Assembly (NCBI RefSeq): GCF_001412655.1
Contig: NZ_CP012996.1
Location: forward strand, 620,001 to 684,000
Reading direction: 5' to 3'
From: Pedobacter sp. PACM 27299
GTDB lineage: Bacteria > Bacteroidota > Bacteroidia > Sphingobacteriales > Sphingobacteriaceae
Length of the DNA: 64,000 nt
Below, one piece after another: positions 62,133-64,000 of this stretch (positions within the stretch are counted from its first letter, which is position 1; the number at the start of each line of letters is the position of its first letter). Under the pieces are notes generated by a model that saw only the letters and a program-made list of their open reading frames with translations, was not told where the DNA came from and did no database searches. The translations under genes were made by a program, and so were the position numbers.

Positions 62133-63029
62133 CTAATCACCTGATTTAATGGCGTTTTTGTCTTCCTTAGTCAGGCTCTTGGTATGAAAAACAAAATAGG
62201 CACCTGGTAGCGAGGATAATGCCGAAATGCTGTAAAATAACAAGCTGATTGTGATCGCTACCTGCGGATCAAGTACAAAATACTTCGCGCCATACATGAA
62301 TACCAGTTCTCTTGCGCCCAGACCACCAATAGTAAGTGGAAATAAAGCCAATAAAGAGGAAGCCATAAACAGTAATATATAAGGTAGGAATGGCCCATCA
62401 ACCCGCAAAGTATACAATATAAACAGGGCGCAGAGCAGCTGACAGGTTTGTCCGCCCAATGCTTTGAGGTGGATCATTAAAAACGAAGGGACATATTGCT
62501 TAAACCACAACTTCAATATCAGGTAATAGCCGGCAGTTCCCAGAATGATCAGGATCCATGCCCAATAAGCGGGGATAGGCAATCCGGTTGTTCTGGAAAG
62601 CAGCAGCAACAGCAATACGGTGAGTGCCCACAGACCACTCAGTTTGTCCATAAATACAGCGGTCACTAATTTACGCGTCTCGATGCCATATTCTTTACGC
62701 AGCAAAAAGATCTTATAGCCGTCGCCGCCAATTCCGCCAGGAAGAAACATATTGTAAAACATGCCCAGCAGGTATAATTTATAGTTGAGCCATTCCGAAA
62801 GCTTCAAGCCGATGCATTCAAAAAAACTTCTGACCCTGGAAGAGGCAAACAATTGAGAACATATAAAGGCAATAAAAGCGCCGGCTAATGGAACTGGATC
62901 TGCTTGTGCGACAGTTGCGCGGGTCTTTTCCAGATCTACATTGCTGAATACCCAGAATAAAGCGCCAGCGGTAAGCAGCACCTTGATCAGGATTTTAAAA
63001 ATGGAAAATAGGGTTTTTGACTTTATCAT
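62133..63029 (-). CDS. Flippase-like membrane protein (lysylphosphatidylglycerol synthase TM family)
   Basis: A 298-residue inner-membrane protein with about eight hydrophobic helices. It has the UPF0104/LPG_synthase_TM pattern: FWVFSNVDLEKTRATVAQADPVPLAGAFIAF near the start, YLLGMFYNMFLPGGIGGDGYKIFLL in the middle, and FPLTIGGLGARELVFMYGAKY near the end. Proteins of this family without the synthetase domain often accompany lipid-linked sugar enzymes and are thought to move lipids or polyprenyl-linked sugars. It lies 5 bp after the deacetylase gene in an operon with a GT2 enzyme, which supports a role in lipid-sugar modification of the envelope. Confidence 0.88.
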   Translation of the reverse strand: MIKSKTLFSIFKILIKVLLTAGALFWVFSNVDLEKTRATVAQADPVPLAGAFIAFICSQLFASSRVRSFFECIGLKLSEWLNYKLYLLGMFYNMFLPGGIGGDGYKIFLLRKEYGIETRKLVTAVFMDKLSGLWALTVLLLLLLSRTTGLPIPAYWAWILIILGTAGYYLILKLWFKQYVPSFLMIHLKALGGQTCQLLCALFILYTLRVDGPFLPYILLFMASSLLALFPLTIGGLGARELVFMYGAKYFVLDPQVAITISLLFYSISALSSLPGAYFVFHTKSLTKEDKNAIKSGD

Positions 63030-63034
63030 GTCGC

Positions 63035-63820
63035 TTATATTGGTTTGGATACCCGCTTCACAAAAGAAGCAATCGTCACAAACTCTGCGTTTTTCTGTTT
63101 TAATTTATGGATAAACTGATCCATTCTGCTGATCATTTTCACACCGGTATTCTTGCGTACATATCCTGGAAAGCCAAAGCGCTCCGGATCATCCAGATCG
63201 GTGAATTCCCATGGATGAAAATAAACATTCAGGTAACCATCCGTTTTTATAGTCCAGCGGGCCATAGCCGTATACAGCCACAATGGAAGGTTATGGAAAG
63301 ACAGCCAGAACAATGGGAACCTGATCAGTGGTGTCACTGAAGCCGGGATCTGCAAGACCTTGTCTGTTTTGAAATGAGTTCTTGGCAGGTGCAGGTTATT
63401 GTATCGGCCCGGCAGCCAGGTTGGATTAATCGAGCTGTTGTATTCATAACCTGCATTTTGTATGTCTAGATCATCGGTAGGCTGCATTCTCGCCATGCGG
63501 TATCCGATAACGGGCGCCTGAATGATCTTTTCCAGTTCCAGTCTGGAAGAAAGCAAATGCTCTACTTTGAAATCAGAATGGTAATATCCGTGAGATGCCA
63601 GTTCATGGCCCTGATCCAATATTCGCTGAATCGTTGCAGGCGCATTCTGCGCAAAAATAACGGTGCTAAAAAACGTTGCTTTTACCTGATAGCCTTCCAA
63701 TATATCCAGTATCGCTTCCGTACCTGCAATAGAGATGTCCATTTGATCTTTAAAAGAGATCTCTTTATGGTATTCGAAGGGCATATCAAACTCTTCGATA
63801 TCGAAACTTAGTAGTATCAC
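63035..63820 (-). CDS. Polysaccharide deacetylase (NodB-like) with GTG start
   Basis: A 261-residue carbohydrate-esterase-4-like protein without signal peptide. The first motif is LSFDIEEFD at residues 3-12 (metal or catalytic Asp), followed by QVKATFFSTVIFA, the metal-binding HELASHGYYHSDF and a later YRMARMQP (usually RxPxG), and the C-terminal FHPWEF. The only start upstream of the essential first motif is GTG at 63820; an in-frame stop lies shortly upstream. It sits between a GT2 gene (12-bp gap) and the flippase-like gene (5-bp gap). Substrate may be an N-acetylated polyprenyl-linked sugar; this is inferred from neighbours. Confidence 0.88.
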   Translation of the reverse strand: MILLSFDIEEFDMPFEYHKEISFKDQMDISIAGTEAILDILEGYQVKATFFSTVIFAQNAPATIQRILDQGHELASHGYYHSDFKVEHLLSSRLELEKIIQAPVIGYRMARMQPTDDLDIQNAGYEYNSSINPTWLPGRYNNLHLPRTHFKTDKVLQIPASVTPLIRFPLFWLSFHNLPLWLYTAMARWTIKTDGYLNVYFHPWEFTDLDDPERFGFPGYVRKNTGVKMISRMDQFIHKLKQKNAEFVTIASFVKRVSKPI

Positions 63821-63832
63821 GTGTGTTGTTTT

Positions 63833-64000
63833 TTAGCTTTTTATATTTGTTGACCGAACGATGTAATTCGGCCTTAATTTGACCTGCATAAACATCTTTC
63901 CAAGGTATATTCCAATAATACCCAGAATGATCAGCTGTAAGCCTCCAAAAAATGCAATGGTCATAATGATGGATGCCCAGCCAGAAACTTCGTGTCCAAA
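63833..64000 (-). CDS. GT2 polyprenyl-phosphate glycosyltransferase, C-terminal fragment
   Basis: The last 55 residues of a gene that continues beyond the right edge. The fragment reads FGHEVSGWASIIMTIAFFGG, then LQLIILGIIGIYLGKMFMQ and VKLRPNYIVRSTN before the stop. The GW(A/T)S helix, the GGLQLxxLGIIGxY second helix and the following VKxRPxYI are the usual C-terminal pair of helices of DPM1/GtrB/ArnC-type glycosyltransferases that load a sugar onto a polyprenyl phosphate. It is the upstream member of the deacetylase-flippase operon (12-bp gap). Confidence 0.75.
   Translation of the reverse strand, partial: FGHEVSGWASIIMTIAFFGGLQLIILGIIGIYLGKMFMQVKLRPNYIVRSTNIKS

Noticed and set aside
1..64000. 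tRNA, rRNA, integrase, insertion sequence or prophage genes
   Set aside because: None were recognised on either strand; there is no direct evidence of a mobile element in the window.

Overview
The window looks like a chromosomal segment of a Bacteroidota bacterium, most likely a Sphingobacteriaceae member close to Pedobacter. This rests on gene content rather than a database match: a type IX secretion system (T9SS) substrate with a CHU_C-type C-terminus, a PorP/SprF-family protein, a Wzi-family capsule protein, Rrf2 and PAS-LuxR regulators, M61 and S8 peptidases, AT-rich spacers with weak Shine-Dalgarno sequences, and several TAnnTTTG boxes matching the Bacteroidota -7 promoter element.

Layout. 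(1) 1-4526: tail of a probable YeiH-type transporter, a hybrid histidine kinase convergent with a sigma-54-dependent response regulator, and a small exported protein. (2) 4765-7845: an Rrf2 regulator, a siroheme-pathway methyltransferase (cobA) whose promoter box lies in an 11-bp inverted repeat, and an exported subtilisin-like protease with a large insertion. (3) 8068-33128: a roughly 25-kb Wzx/Wzy-type exopolysaccharide locus in three blocks. The first plus-strand block holds a PHP phosphatase, outer-membrane export lipoprotein, tyrosine autokinase, flippase, nitroreductase-like protein, pyruvyl transferase, polymerase, four glycosyltransferases, an exported GH99/WbsX-like protein, an acyltransferase and an SGNH esterase-like protein. 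A minus-strand block holds ugd, manC and a wzi-like gene. The second plus-strand block holds the initiating phosphosugar transferase and rfbB-rfbD-rfbA. rfbC is absent from the window. (4) 33129-34054: a gene-free stretch with a terminator and an elaborate folded element. (5) 34055-37417: a PAS-LuxR regulator convergent with a NACHT/STAND-like ATPase whose Walker A lysine is replaced by arginine. (6) 37721-51695: a 3648-residue modular surface protein with a T9SS type-B C-terminus, followed by PorP/SprF-like and OmpA/PorE/SprD-like proteins, resembling the sprB-sprF-sprD arrangement. (7) 51874-59376: a small hypothetical ORF, a GAF protein with a non-ATG start and a G8 tract, a BadF/GlcNAc-kinase-like protein, and a complete RND efflux operon. 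(8) 59661-64000: an M61 peptidase, a small outer-membrane barrel, and an envelope operon (flippase-like membrane protein, polysaccharide deacetylase, truncated GT2 glycosyltransferase).

How the genes fit together. The polysaccharide locus contains nearly every step: precursors (GDP-mannose, UDP-glucuronate, part of dTDP-rhamnose), initiation, chain building, decoration (pyruvate, acyl groups), flipping, polymerisation, export, attachment and control by a kinase/phosphatase pair. A 16-bp palindrome (TACCCATTATTGGGTA) upstream of its first gene has three approximate relatives, all in upstream regions of the same locus, and may be a locus-specific operator. The strongest leads are this motif, the folded RNA at 33373-33453, the degenerate NACHT-like protein, the repeated uncharacterised module in the giant surface protein, and the operator-like palindrome at cobA.
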